Shown in pieces: positions 10,076 to 20,320 of a stretch of 64,000 nucleotides of DNA. A model generated the notes under the pieces. It worked only from the letters and a program-made list of their open reading frames with translations, did no database searches and was not told the origin of the DNA. Both the position numbers and the translations under genes were made by a program. The first letter of the stretch is position 1. Every line of letters starts with the position of its first letter. This DNA is from Halomonas sp. DQ26W (lineage in GTDB: Bacteria; Pseudomonadota; Gammaproteobacteria; Pseudomonadales; Halomonadaceae): contig NZ_QPKI01000005.1 in assembly GCF_003339685.1 (NCBI RefSeq), positions 102,101 to 166,100 of the forward strand. The letters run 5' to 3'.

Positions 10076-11119
10076 ATGAAAGCAGCCGTGCTTCATGCCT
10101 ACGACGAGAAGGTCGAACGCTCTGACCTGGTCACCTACGAAGATTGGCCGGACCCCAAGATCGAGAAGGCCGATGACGTCATCGTAAGGATCGGTGGCGC
10201 CGGCGTGTGTCGCACCGACCTGCACATCATCGAAGGGCTCTGGCGCGAGCATGCACCAATCGAACTGCCCTTCGTGATGGGACATGAAAATGCCGGTTGG
10301 GTCGAGGAGGTAGGCCCCGGCGTCACCAGCGTCAAGCCGGGCGACGCGGTGATCTGCCACCCCCTGGCAACCAACGGCCACTGCCTGGCCTGCCGGCGCG
10401 GCAATGACATGCACGCTGAGGAGAGCAGCTTTCCTGGCATCAACGCCCAGGGCGGTTACGCCGACTACCTCTACACGAACGAGCGGGCGCTGATAAAGCT
10501 ACCCGGTAGCCTGGCCCCCAAGGACGTTGCGCCCTACACCGATGCAGGCCTCACCGCCTACCACGCGGCCAAGAAGGCCGCCCAGCATCTGGTGCCCGGC
10601 CAGAAGGTGGTGGTGCTGGGGGTGGGCGGTCTCGGCCATATCGGCGTGCAGGTCCTGGCGGCGCTGTGCGGAGCCGAGATCATCGCCATCGATCGTGCCG
10701 AGAGTGCCCTGAAACTGGCCGAGTCAGGCGGTGCCCACCACGCCATCAAGGCCGACGGCGGTGAAGTCGACGCGGTGATGTCGCTGACCAACGGCCATGG
10801 CGCCGAGGCGGTGCTCGACTTCGTCGGCGAGGGCGATGCGGTCAGCAAGGGCCTGGCCATGACCCGCGCCAACGGCAGCTATTACGTGATCGGCTATGGC
10901 GGCAAGATCGAGATTCCCACCATCGACATGGTCGTCACCGAGAAGAGCATCATCGGCAATCTGGTGGGCACCTACCCGGAACTCGTCGAGCTGATGGCCC
11001 TGGCCGACCGTGGCGCCGTGGAACTGGCCACCCGCGAGTACGCCCTGAAAGACGCCAACCAGGCGCTTCATGACCTGCATCATGGAAGAGTGCCAGGACG
11101 TGCCGTCCTGATTCCCTAG
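10076..11119 (+). CDS. Zinc-type NAD(P)-dependent alcohol dehydrogenase
   Basis: 347-residue medium-chain dehydrogenase/reductase. Catalytic zinc ligands are visible: Cys 45 (GVCRTDLH) and His 70-Glu 71 (GHENAGWVEEVG). The coenzyme loop is VVVLGVGGLGHIG. The segment PYTDAGLTAYHA resembles broad-range ADHs such as Rhodococcus ADH-A. Two of the four cysteines that normally bind the structural zinc are absent: the lobe reads NGHCLACRRGNDMHAE, with Asn 100 and Ala 114 at Cys positions. AAGGAGAAACCC precedes the ATG at 10076. It is the first gene of the sigma-54 operon, so oxidation of the imported alcohol or diol, or handling of an aldehyde released by the E1 enzyme, is inferred. Confidence 0.85.
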   Translation: MKAAVLHAYDEKVERSDLVTYEDWPDPKIEKADDVIVRIGGAGVCRTDLHIIEGLWREHAPIELPFVMGHENAGWVEEVGPGVTSVKPGDAVICHPLATNGHCLACRRGNDMHAEESSFPGINAQGGYADYLYTNERALIKLPGSLAPKDVAPYTDAGLTAYHAAKKAAQHLVPGQKVVVLGVGGLGHIGVQVLAALCGAEIIAIDRAESALKLAESGGAHHAIKADGGEVDAVMSLTNGHGAEAVLDFVGEGDAVSKGLAMTRANGSYYVIGYGGKIEIPTIDMVVTEKSIIGNLVGTYPELVELMALADRGAVELATREYALKDANQALHDLHHGRVPGRAVLIP

Positions 11120-11182
11120 CCCTTTTCAGTGGCCTGCCCTGGCGGGTCGCGACATTTCTCTTGCTAGTGAGAGCACTTACCG

Positions 11183-12202
<1,020 letters not shown>

Positions 12203-12204
12203 TC

Positions 12205-13215
12205 ATGGGAAATACCGCGCTTAAGCAGGAAATCGGTGCCTTGCCGGATGACGTGGTACTACGCGTATCGAACCTGAAGAAATATTTTCCGGTCGGCAAG
12301 ACCTTTTTCAAGAAGAACCAGCGCGTGGTCAAGGCCATCGACGACGTCTCCTTTACCGTCAACAAGGGGGAAGTGGTGGGCCTGGTCGGCGAATCCGGCT
12401 CTGGCAAGACCACCATCGGGCGCATGATCATGCGCCTGATCGACCCCACCTCGGGCAGCATGGAGTTCGGTGAAACCGACGTGGCCACGGCAGAAGGCAA
12501 GGAGCTGATGGCCATGCGCAAGGCCATCCAGATCATCTTCCAGGACCCCTACGGCAGCCTCAACCCGCGGATGAAGGTCGGCCCTATCATTCGCGAAGGC
12601 CTGGATGTCCACCGCATGTACAGCATGGCCGAGCGTAACGAGCGCATCGCCAAGCTGCTCGAAACGGTTGGCCTGGGCGCCGCCCACGTCAACCGCCACC
12701 CCCACGAGTTTTCCGGTGGACAGCGCCAGCGCATCGGCATTGCCCGGGCCCTGGCGGTCAGTCCTCAGCTGCTGGTCGCCGACGAACCGGTCTCAGCCTT
12801 GGACGTGTCGGTCCAGGCCCAGGTACTGAACCTGCTTCAGGATCTCAAGGAGGAATACAACTTCTCCATGCTGATGATCTCCCACGACCTGGGCGTGGTC
12901 GAGCATGCCTGCGACAAGGTCATCGTGCTCTATCTGGGCAGGGTCATGGAGATGGCGCCGGCCGGCAAGCTCTATGCCAACCCTACCCATCCATACACTC
13001 AGTCGCTGCTCTCGGCGATGCCGATCCCCGACCCGCGTCGCCGCGACGACAAGACTCGCATCATCCTCAAGGGGGACATTCCCAGCCCGATCAGCCCACC
13101 CTCCGGCTGCGTGTTCCGTACCCGCTGCCCGATAGCCACCAAGGAGTGTGCCGAGGTCGTGCCGCCGCTGGAAGAAACGAGTCCAGGGCATTTCAAGGCC
13201 TGCATACATCGCTGA
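12205..13215 (+). CDS. Peptide/nickel-type ABC transporter, ATP-binding protein (DppF/OppF-like)
   Basis: 336 residues. It is the second ATPase of the importer. Walker A is GESGSGKTT, Q-loop FQDPYGSLNPR, signature FSGGQRQR, Walker B LLVADEPVSALDVS and H-loop SHDLGVVEH. The C-terminal SGCVFRTRCPIA...C motif is again of the Fe-S type. The ATG at 12205 was chosen because GGGGAGG lies eight bases upstream; a TTG two codons earlier is in frame. It starts immediately after the stop of the DppD-like gene, indicating tight coupling. Confidence 0.93.
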   Translation: MGNTALKQEIGALPDDVVLRVSNLKKYFPVGKTFFKKNQRVVKAIDDVSFTVNKGEVVGLVGESGSGKTTIGRMIMRLIDPTSGSMEFGETDVATAEGKELMAMRKAIQIIFQDPYGSLNPRMKVGPIIREGLDVHRMYSMAERNERIAKLLETVGLGAAHVNRHPHEFSGGQRQRIGIARALAVSPQLLVADEPVSALDVSVQAQVLNLLQDLKEEYNFSMLMISHDLGVVEHACDKVIVLYLGRVMEMAPAGKLYANPTHPYTQSLLSAMPIPDPRRRDDKTRIILKGDIPSPISPPSGCVFRTRCPIATKECAEVVPPLEETSPGHFKACIHR

Positions 13216-13250
13216 TTAAAGCCGGAATGAAACGAACGGGAGTCAAGACA

Positions 13251-14183
13251 ATGACAACAACCGCTGAAGCATCCCAACAACCACCCTCAGGCGAGAGAAA
13301 GGACACGCAGGTCGTCGCCGCCAGGCGCAGCATGTGGAAGGCTGCCTTGCGATCCCTGTATCGGTCCAAGGCGGCATTCGGATCAGCCATTTTTCTACTC
13401 TTGATGATTTTCATCGCATTGACTGCCCAATGGATCGCGCCACATGACCCACAGGGGATCGACATCGGCAATCGTATGCTCTGGCCGGTTTGGTCAGCTT
13501 CTAACTCCAATCCCATCTATCTGCTGGGGACCGATGCCCTCGGCCGCGACATCCTCAGCCGCCTGATCTTCGCCTCCCAGATGACCCTGGTCGTCGCCAT
13601 TTCGGCAGTTATCGTCAGCGGTCTGGTGGGCATCTTCATGGGACTGATCAGCGGCTTCTTCGGCAGCTGGATGGACGCTGTGATCATGCGCCTCGCCGAC
13701 CTGCAACTGGCCTTCCCCAGCCTGCTGATCGGCCTGATCGTCATGGCCCTGATCGGCTCTGGCGTCGTCGAGTTGATCTTCGTGATTGCGCTCACCCAGT
13801 GGGCCTATTACGCGCGTATCGTGCGTTCTGAAGTCATCAAGGTCAGGGAAACAGAATACGTTCAAGCCTCACGGGCGCTGGGTGCCGGCAATATGCGCCT
13901 GATCTTCAAGCATGTGCTCCCTAATGCACTGGCATCCATGCTGGTGGTGGCCAGCTTCACCCTGGCCATCGCCATCTATTACGAAGCGTCACTGAGCTTC
14001 TTCGGTCTGGGGATTCCCCCGGCGATTCCCACATGGGGAAACATGATCGCCGATGCGCGAAACATCATGCTGCGCAACTGGTGGTTCGCCTTCTTCCCTG
14101 GTCTGGCCATTACGTTCACCGTCCTCGCTTTCAATCTTCTCGGGGATTGGGTGCGGGATCACTTCGATGTCAAAGCGGAATAG
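13251..14183 (+). CDS. ABC transporter permease (DppC/OppC-like)
   Basis: 310-residue inner-membrane permease. A charged N-terminal tail of about 30 residues precedes the first helix, and the first periplasmic loop has the DppC-type PHDPQGID...LLGTDALGRDILSRLI motif. The coupling-helix EAA loop is VIKVRETEYVQASRALGAGNMRLI. The ATG at 13251 has GGGAG at the proper distance; an in-frame ATG at 13227 overlaps the preceding intergenic Shine-Dalgarno region. It is usually placed next to DppB, but here the substrate-binding protein gene intervenes between the two permease genes. Confidence 0.92.
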   Translation: MTTTAEASQQPPSGERKDTQVVAARRSMWKAALRSLYRSKAAFGSAIFLLLMIFIALTAQWIAPHDPQGIDIGNRMLWPVWSASNSNPIYLLGTDALGRDILSRLIFASQMTLVVAISAVIVSGLVGIFMGLISGFFGSWMDAVIMRLADLQLAFPSLLIGLIVMALIGSGVVELIFVIALTQWAYYARIVRSEVIKVRETEYVQASRALGAGNMRLIFKHVLPNALASMLVVASFTLAIAIYYEASLSFFGLGIPPAIPTWGNMIADARNIMLRNWWFAFFPGLAITFTVLAFNLLGDWVRDHFDVKAE

Positions 14184-14247
14184 GAGTCTTAACTACAAGG
14201 TTATACACACAACACGCCAAAACACGCCAAACAGTCTGGAGACAACA

Positions 14248-15810
14248 ATGAAAATGCCATCCAAGATAATACGCCGGGCCCTGCTACCGTCACTGGCGCT
14301 CACCGCGATCGCCAGTGCGGTCCAGGCCAATACCGTCACCTATGTGCTCTACGAAACCATCGACGTCATCGGAGACCCGGTGATGAACGTCAACTATTCG
14401 GAGCAGATGGTCTCGAAGGCGCTCTTCGAGCCTCTCGTCTGGGACTTCGATGCCCGGGCTCCCGAAGGGGAAAGGAGCGGCCTGCGCCCGGCTCTGGCCA
14501 CCGAGTGGGAGCCAGTAGAAGGTGAGAATGCCTGGCGCTTCAAGTTACGCGAGGGTGTGACCTTCCACAACGGCGAGCCCTTCACCGCCGCGGCCGTCAA
14601 GTACAGCATCGAGCGGGTACACGAAGAGGGCTTCCCCAGCGGGGACAAGTTCCTGGATGTACCCATCGACCATGTGGAGATCGTCAACGACCACGAGGTG
14701 ATCATCCATACCACCGAGCCGGCGCCAATCCTGCCCAGCCAGCTTTCGCGCAACGGGGCCTTCATCATGGAACCGGGGCACTACCAAGCCATCGGCGAGA
14801 TCGATGACATGCGTTTCCAGCCGATGGGTACAGGGCCGTTCAGCCTGAACGAATATCGCGCCGATGACCGAGTGATCCTCGATCGCCATGATGACTACTG
14901 GGGCTGGCACGACAACAGCAACGTCGAGCAGTTGGTCTTCCGCAATATTCCCGAGGAATCGACGGCGCTGGCCGAACTGATCGACGGCAATGTCGATATC
15001 ATTCGCCTGCGGCCCGACCTGGTCGATTCGGCTGAAAATGCCGATGGGGTGACCACCATCGTCGGACCTAGCCTGGTGCGTGGCATGCTCGGCTTGAACA
15101 TGGACATGTACGAGGAACTGCGCGATCCACGTGTCCGTCAGGCGCTGAACTACGCCATCAACCGTGAAGAGATGATTGATGCTCTGGCCTTCGGCAATCA
15201 GGATCTGCAGATGGTCAACGTGGTCAACCCGCCTAATGTCAATCCTGACCTGGAGCCGTACCCGTTCGACCTCGAAAAAGCGATGGAACTGCTCGCCGAG
15301 GCGGGTTACCCGCAGGGCTTCACCATCGACACCATCGATGTCATGACGCCCGAATCCTTCAACTACGCCGAGATCGCCGCAGCCTACTGGAGCGCGATCG
15401 GTGTGAACGTCGGCGAAGTGCGTCAGCTCGACTGGAGCGTGGTTCGTGAGCGTTGGGCACAGCGGACTTTGAGCGTGCATGCGTTCGCCTGGTCGGCCGC
15501 AGAGAATACGCCGGAGACCGACATGTGGGCGGTGCACGATGGCCGTCAGACCAACTCCACCCACTGGGCCACCTACAGCGATCGCTACCAGGAGTGGGAG
15601 GAGATGTATGAGGAGCTCTCCTCGACCATCGATGAGCACCGTCGCCAGGAGCTCAACTATGCCATGCAGGAGATCCTCCACGAGGATCCGCCGTGGCTCT
15701 ACACCTACCTGATGCCAATCCCCATGGGGCTCAATGAGCGTATCGGTGGCTACTACCCGCATCCGTCAATGCTGCTGGAAGACTGGGCCTCCATTTACGT
15801 AAAGGAGTAA
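14248..15810 (+). CDS. ABC transporter substrate-binding protein (SBP_bac_5 / DppA-like)
   Basis: 520-residue periplasmic binding protein. The signal peptide covers roughly residues 1-27 (positively charged MKMPSKIIRR, hydrophobic core, cleavage near AVQA). The family motif FEPLVWDFD...LRPALATEWEP...W.FKLREGVTFHNGEPF is present, as is the C-terminal NYAMQEILHEDPPWLYTY region. The ATG at 14248 follows a short tandem AACACGCCAA repeat and GGAGAC. The long open frame to 14053 overlaps the permease and is not used. It is followed by a stable hairpin before the second permease, an arrangement that typically protects the abundant binding-protein mRNA. Ligand not predictable. Confidence 0.93.
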   Translation: MKMPSKIIRRALLPSLALTAIASAVQANTVTYVLYETIDVIGDPVMNVNYSEQMVSKALFEPLVWDFDARAPEGERSGLRPALATEWEPVEGENAWRFKLREGVTFHNGEPFTAAAVKYSIERVHEEGFPSGDKFLDVPIDHVEIVNDHEVIIHTTEPAPILPSQLSRNGAFIMEPGHYQAIGEIDDMRFQPMGTGPFSLNEYRADDRVILDRHDDYWGWHDNSNVEQLVFRNIPEESTALAELIDGNVDIIRLRPDLVDSAENADGVTTIVGPSLVRGMLGLNMDMYEELRDPRVRQALNYAINREEMIDALAFGNQDLQMVNVVNPPNVNPDLEPYPFDLEKAMELLAEAGYPQGFTIDTIDVMTPESFNYAEIAAAYWSAIGVNVGEVRQLDWSVVRERWAQRTLSVHAFAWSAAENTPETDMWAVHDGRQTNSTHWATYSDRYQEWEEMYEELSSTIDEHRRQELNYAMQEILHEDPPWLYTYLMPIPMGLNERIGGYYPHPSMLLEDWASIYVKE

Positions 15811-15815
15811 CCCGT

Positions 15816-15850
15816 CATGGGTCAGCCGGCCTCTGGCCGGTTGCCCCATG
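15816..15850 (+). other. Intercistronic hairpin after the binding-protein gene
   Basis: CATGGG...CCGGCC-TCT-GGCCGG...CCCATG forms a two-step stem between the binding-protein stop and the permease start. It lacks a T-run, so it is more likely an mRNA-stabilising or partial-attenuation structure than a terminator. Confidence 0.7.
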
Positions 15851-15887
15851 GTCACCATAACAAGACAGATTTCCGGGAGCGCCTTCG

Positions 15888-16826
15888 ATGTTCTATTTAG
15901 CCAACCGCCTGGTGCAGGGCCTGATCGTGATCCTGGCTGCCCTGACCCTGGCCTTTCTGATGATGTTCGTCATCGGTGATCCGGCGCTGATGTATGTCGG
16001 CCCCGATGCGTCGGCAGAGGTCCTGGAAGCCTACCGGGTTTCGCTAGGCTTCGATCGCCCGCTGATCGTGCAATACTTCGAATTCATGCGCAGTGCCGTA
16101 CAGCTGGACTTCGGCGTTTCCTACCGTCACCGGGTCGATGTCGTGCCGATCATCGGTGAACGCCTGCTGCGCTCTGCGGAACTGGCCCTTCCCGCCATGT
16201 TTCTCGCCGCTCTCGTTTCGATCCCCGTCGGAGTGATCAGCGCCGTACATCGCAACTCCTGGATCGACTATGTGGCCCGTTTCACTGCCCTGATCGGTCA
16301 GGCCGCTCCCAACTTCTGGGTCGGCATCATGGCCATCCTGTTCTTCTCGTCCTACCTGGGCATCCTGCCCTCATCCGGCCGCGCCGATCCCGGCTCGTCG
16401 ATCCTGGTGCAGTCCCGCCACATCCTGATGCCCATGATCATCCTGTCGTTGATGCCCATGGCCTACCTGACCCGGATGATGCGCTCCACCGTGTTGGAGG
16501 TGATCAACGAGGATTATGTGCGCACGGCGCGCGCCAAGGGGCTCAGCGAAACCAAGGTCATATACGTGCACGCCCTGCGCAATGCACTGATTCCCTACAT
16601 CACTCTCTATGCCCTGCAGTTTGGCTGGATCCTCGCCGGTTCCATGGTCATCGAGACCGTCTTTGCCTGGCCCGGCTTCGGGCGCCTGCTGATGGATTCC
16701 ATCCGCATGCTCGACATTCCCGTCGTGGCGGCAGGCCTGACGACTGTCGCAGCACTCTACATTGGCCTCAATCTGCTGGCCGACATGCTCTATACCCTGC
16801 TGGATCCTAGGGTCGTGAATCGTTGA
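15888..16826 (+). CDS. ABC transporter permease (DppB/OppB-like)
   Basis: 312-residue permease with the DppB signature: an N-terminal helix starting at residue 3 (LANRLVQGLIVILAALTLAF), then the periplasmic domain with GDPALMYVGPDAS and LGFDRPLIVQYFEF. The EAA loop is EVINEDYVRTARAKGLSETKVI. The family-typical C-terminal VIETVFAWPGFGRLLMDSI is intact. It completes the five-component importer begun at 11183. The gap of 77 bases before it contains the hairpin at 15816. Confidence 0.93.
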   Translation: MFYLANRLVQGLIVILAALTLAFLMMFVIGDPALMYVGPDASAEVLEAYRVSLGFDRPLIVQYFEFMRSAVQLDFGVSYRHRVDVVPIIGERLLRSAELALPAMFLAALVSIPVGVISAVHRNSWIDYVARFTALIGQAAPNFWVGIMAILFFSSYLGILPSSGRADPGSSILVQSRHILMPMIILSLMPMAYLTRMMRSTVLEVINEDYVRTARAKGLSETKVIYVHALRNALIPYITLYALQFGWILAGSMVIETVFAWPGFGRLLMDSIRMLDIPVVAAGLTTVAALYIGLNLLADMLYTLLDPRVVNR

Positions 16827-16875
16827 ACGGATCCGAAGCGTCAAACAACCACAAGACAGACCAAGGAGAAAGATC

Positions 16876-17823
16876 ATGGCGGAACGTGTAGCAATGATCG
16901 GAAGCGGCATTATCGGACGTGCCTTTGCCATCTGCTTTTCGCGTGGTGGCTACGAAGTCACCCTTTATGACCCCACGGATGGCGTGGCAGAGAAAGCCAT
17001 CCCGCTGATGCGCGAGACGGTGGCCGACCTTGAGCAGAATGGTCTGCTCAACGGTCGCACCACCGATGATGTGATGAGCCGGATGATCCCGGTCAAGACC
17101 ATGGAGGAAGCCGTTGAAGGGGCGATCCATGTCCAGGAAAACGCTCCGGAAGTGCTGGAGCTCAAGCGTGAGCTGTTCGCCACGCTCGACAAGATCGCTC
17201 CCAAGGATGCCGTACTGGCCAGCTCGTCCTCTTCCATCGTGACCTCCAAGTTCACCGAGGAACTCGAGGGCCGTCACCGCTGCATGATCGTCCATCCCAC
17301 CAACCCGCCCTATGTGGTGACGATTCTCGAGCTGGTTCCTGCTCCCTGGACAGACCCTGAGGTTACCCAGAAGACCCGCGAGCGCCTCGAAGCGATGGGC
17401 ATGTCACCCATTACCCTGCACAAGGAGGTCACTGGCTTCATCATGAATCGCTTCCAATCGCCGATTCTCCAGGAGGCATTTCGCCTTGTCGCGATGGGTG
17501 TGGTGTCTCCCGAAGATGTGGATAAGGCGATGTCGGAAGGCATCAGCCAGAGGTGGTCGTTCATCGGTCCACTGGAAGTTGGCGATCTCAATGCGCCCAA
17601 CGGCTTCAAGGAGTACGCCGAAAAATATGAGGCCATGAACCGCAACATCGCCATGGAGCAGCGCGACCTGGTGCCCTGGGCCGGCCCGCTGCTGGACTAC
17701 ATCGACAAGAATTTTCGCGAGCGGGTGCCGATGGACCAGCACAAGGCACGTCAGCAATGGCGTGACCGCCGGCTGATGGCCCTGGCGGTGCACAAGAAGT
17801 GGGCCAACGAGAATATCAAGTAG
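16876..17823 (+). CDS. 3-hydroxyacyl-CoA dehydrogenase-family NAD-dependent dehydrogenase (CRYL1/L-gulonate 3-DH or carnitine DH-like)
   Basis: 315 residues with an N-terminal NAD domain (VAMIGSGIIGRAFAICF, GxGxxG) and C-terminal helical domain. Conserved family residues are present: SSSSS(I) at about 118-122, the catalytic His in MIVHPTNPPY and Asn in GFIMNRFQ. The substitution HPxNPP, and the overall length without a CoA-binding extension, place it with the lambda-crystallin/L-gulonate 3-dehydrogenase and carnitine dehydrogenase branch, which act on free 3-hydroxyacids, rather than with beta-oxidation enzymes. It sits between the importer and the VOC/E1 genes, so it probably oxidises a hydroxyl on the imported compound or an intermediate (inference). 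Confidence 0.82.
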   Translation: MAERVAMIGSGIIGRAFAICFSRGGYEVTLYDPTDGVAEKAIPLMRETVADLEQNGLLNGRTTDDVMSRMIPVKTMEEAVEGAIHVQENAPEVLELKRELFATLDKIAPKDAVLASSSSSIVTSKFTEELEGRHRCMIVHPTNPPYVVTILELVPAPWTDPEVTQKTRERLEAMGMSPITLHKEVTGFIMNRFQSPILQEAFRLVAMGVVSPEDVDKAMSEGISQRWSFIGPLEVGDLNAPNGFKEYAEKYEAMNRNIAMEQRDLVPWAGPLLDYIDKNFRERVPMDQHKARQQWRDRRLMALAVHKKWANENIK

Positions 17824-17868
17824 TGGCCAATTCCCTGCCGCTACTGCAATCCACATGAGGAGCAAGCA

Positions 17869-18252
17869 ATGCGACTGGTACACACCATGATCCGCGTGGA
17901 AAACCTCGACGAGTCCATCGACTTCTATACCCAGAAGATCGGACTGGAGCTCGTGGCCAGGGAGGAACTGCCCGGCAACGATGCCACCATCGCCTTCCTG
18001 CGCGAGCCCAACAGCGGCCATGAGATCGAACTGACCTACAACCATGACGGCCGCTCCTATGACCTCGGCGACGGCTACGGTCACATGGCCTTCGATGTGG
18101 TCAGCGTCGACGACACCTATGAAGAGTGGAAGTCGCGTGGCGTCGAGTTCTCGCTATCGCCCAAGACCATGCAGAACGGGATGCGCATCGCCTTTGCCGT
18201 CGACCCGACGGGCTACAAGCTGGAGCTTCGGGAGATGCCGCAAATGGCCTGA
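17869..18252 (+). CDS. VOC family protein, glyoxalase I-like
   Basis: 127 residues, single-domain lactoylglutathione lyase type. It starts with LVHTMIRVENLDESIDFYTQKIGLEL (His 4 as metal ligand), has GHEIELTYNHDGRSYDLGDGYGHMAFDV with the second metal Glu/His pair, and ends DPTGYKLELRE with the final Glu ligand. These are the four metal-binding positions of GloA. It lies in the sigma-54 operon 45 bases after the dehydrogenase. It may detoxify an alpha-ketoaldehyde or isomerise a pathway intermediate; the former follows from the family, the latter is inference. Confidence 0.82.
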   Translation: MRLVHTMIRVENLDESIDFYTQKIGLELVAREELPGNDATIAFLREPNSGHEIELTYNHDGRSYDLGDGYGHMAFDVVSVDDTYEEWKSRGVEFSLSPKTMQNGMRIAFAVDPTGYKLELREMPQMA

Positions 18253-18334
18253 TGGCTGTTCCCCTCGAGCCTGTCGTCTCGGCTGACAACAAGGTGGCCA
18301 CTCCACAGGGGTGGCCATGACAAGAGGACCTAGT

Positions 18335-19300
18335 ATGCAGCTCGACAAACAAACCCTGCTGACCGCTTACCGGAGCATGGCCACCATCCGCGCCTTCGAG
18401 GAGAAGGTGCATGAGGTCTTTGCCAAAGGCGAAATCCCCGGCTTTGCCCACCTCTATGCAGGCGAGGAGGCGTCCGGCGTCGGTATATGCCTGCATCTCA
18501 ACGATGCGGACTACATCACCAGCACCCACCGGGGTCACGGGCATGCCATCGCCAAGGGCTGCGACGTTCCCGCCATGATGGCTGAGCTCTATGGCAAGCG
18601 AACCGGCCTGTGCCTGGGCAAGGGTGGGTCCATGCACATAGCCGACCTCGACAAGGGCATGATGGGTGCCAACGGCATCGTCGGCGGTGGCCCGCCACTG
18701 GCCTGTGGCGCAGCCTTCAGCGCCAGAATGCTGAAGACCAATGGCGTGGTGGTCTCCTTTCTGGGCGACGGCGCCATCAATGAGGGCTCGACCATGGAGG
18801 CCATGAACATGGCCAAGGTCTTCAACCTGCCGGTGATCTTTGCCATCGAAGACAACGAGTACGGGCAGGCCACCGCCAGCGCCTGGTCGGTAGCCGGCAG
18901 CATGACAAAACGTGCCGCAGGCTTCGATATCCCCACCACCCTGGTAGATGGCTTTGACTTCTTCGACGTCCACCAGGCGGCGGGGGCAGCGATCGACAAG
19001 GCGCGCAGCGGCGACGGGCCCCAGCTTCTGCATATCAAGCTCTATCGCTACTATGGCCACTTCGAGGGCGATGCCACCACCTATCGTGGCAAGGGGGAAC
19101 TGGACAAGGTCAAGGATACCAAGGATTGCCTGGTTCGCTTCCGTAACGACTTGACCAGCGAGCACGGCATAGCCGATTCGGACCTCGAGCAGATCGACGC
19201 TGAGATCGCCTCACTGATCAAGCAATCGGTAGACGATGCCCGCCAGGCCGAGCCGCCGCGGGAAGAGGATCTCCACACCAACGTCTACGTATCCTATTGA
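18335..19300 (+). CDS. TPP-dependent dehydrogenase E1 alpha subunit (AcoA-like)
   Basis: 321 residues. This is the thiamine-diphosphate-binding alpha subunit of a 2-oxoacid/acetoin dehydrogenase-type E1. The TPP/Mg motif GDGAINEGS...NMAKVFNLPVIF..EDNEYG is complete, and the N-terminal HLYAGEEASGVG and STHRGHGHAIAKG segments are typical of AcoA and PdhA. It lacks the long N-terminal extension of branched-chain E1. The ATG at 18335 has AGAGGA just upstream. Cleavage of an alpha-ketol (acetoin-like) or decarboxylation of a 2-oxoacid is the expected chemistry. It is followed after nine bases by the beta subunit. Confidence 0.9.
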   Translation: MQLDKQTLLTAYRSMATIRAFEEKVHEVFAKGEIPGFAHLYAGEEASGVGICLHLNDADYITSTHRGHGHAIAKGCDVPAMMAELYGKRTGLCLGKGGSMHIADLDKGMMGANGIVGGGPPLACGAAFSARMLKTNGVVVSFLGDGAINEGSTMEAMNMAKVFNLPVIFAIEDNEYGQATASAWSVAGSMTKRAAGFDIPTTLVDGFDFFDVHQAAGAAIDKARSGDGPQLLHIKLYRYYGHFEGDATTYRGKGELDKVKDTKDCLVRFRNDLTSEHGIADSDLEQIDAEIASLIKQSVDDARQAEPPREEDLHTNVYVSY

Positions 19301-19309
19301 GGGGGCATC

Positions 19310-20320
19310 ATGTCCAGAAAAAGTTATCGCCAAGCGATCAACGAGGCGCTGCGCGACGAGATGCGTCGCGATCCCACGGTCTTCGTGATCGGCGAGGATA
19401 TCGTCGGTGGCATGGGCGCCCCGGGTGACCAGGATGCCTGGGGGGGCGTACTGGGGGTGACCAAGGGGCTGGCACCGGAATTCGGTCGCGAGCGCGTCAT
19501 GGATACCCCGATCAGCGAGATGGCCTATATCGGGGCGGCAGCGGGAGCAGCGGCCACCGGTACGCGCCCGGTCGCCGAGCTAATGTTCGTGGATTTCATG
19601 GGAACCTGCTTCGACCAGGTGCTGAACCAGGCGGCGAAGTTCCGCTACATGTTCGGTGGCAAGGCCAAGACCCCAATGGTGATTCGCACCATGTATGGCG
19701 CCGGCTTGAGTGCGGCAGCACAGCATAGCCAGTGTCTCTACCCCATCTTCACCCATGTGCCGGGCATCAAGGTGGTGATCCCTTCCTCGCCACATGACGC
19801 CAAGGGTCTGCTGACCCAGGCGATCCGCGATGACGACCCGGTCATCTTCTTTGAACACAAGTTCCTGTATGACGACAAGGGCGAAGTCCCCGATGAGCCC
19901 TATACGATCCCCTTCGGAGAGGCGAACCTCACCCGCGAAGGTGATGACGTGACCATCGTGGCCCTCGGGCGCATGGTGAAGCTGGCCAATGAAGCAGCCG
20001 ACCAACTCGCCGACCAAGGCATTCACTGCACGGTGCTCGACCCCCGCACCACGTCGCCGCTAGACGAAGAAGCAATTCTGACCAGCGTGCGTCGCACCGG
20101 TCGCCTGGTGGTAGTCGACGAGGCCTCGCCGCGCTGCAATATCGGCACCGATATCTCGGCGCTGGTGGCGGAGCAGGCCTTCGACGCGCTCAAGGGACCG
20201 ATACGCCTGGTCTCGCCCCCGCATACGCCCGTGCCGTTCTCACCGGCACTGGAAGCCCACTACATCCCGTCCGTTGAGCGCATCCGCGATACGGCCCGGT
20301 CACTGGTAGAGGGTGCATGA
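19310..20320 (+). CDS. TPP-dependent dehydrogenase E1 beta subunit (AcoB-like)
   Basis: 336 residues, transketolase-like pyrimidine-binding domain (about 4-180) plus C-terminal transketolase domain. Recognisable parts are INEALRDEMRRDPTVFVIGEDI with the catalytic Glu, DTPISEMAYIGAAAGAAATG, and RTMYGAGLSAAAQHSQ. The C-terminal half has DPRTTSPLDEEAI and VVVDEASPRCN. It overlaps the lipoyl carrier gene by four bases (ATGA), which points to a fixed stoichiometric partnership of the three proteins. Same operon as the alpha subunit. Confidence 0.9.
   Translation: MSRKSYRQAINEALRDEMRRDPTVFVIGEDIVGGMGAPGDQDAWGGVLGVTKGLAPEFGRERVMDTPISEMAYIGAAAGAAATGTRPVAELMFVDFMGTCFDQVLNQAAKFRYMFGGKAKTPMVIRTMYGAGLSAAAQHSQCLYPIFTHVPGIKVVIPSSPHDAKGLLTQAIRDDDPVIFFEHKFLYDDKGEVPDEPYTIPFGEANLTREGDDVTIVALGRMVKLANEAADQLADQGIHCTVLDPRTTSPLDEEAILTSVRRTGRLVVVDEASPRCNIGTDISALVAEQAFDALKGPIRLVSPPHTPVPFSPALEAHYIPSVERIRDTARSLVEGA

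Noticed and set aside
14545..15762. 405-codon minus-strand frame opposite the Dpp-type binding protein
   Set aside because: Antisense to an evident signal-peptide-bearing binding protein; no start signal or motif.
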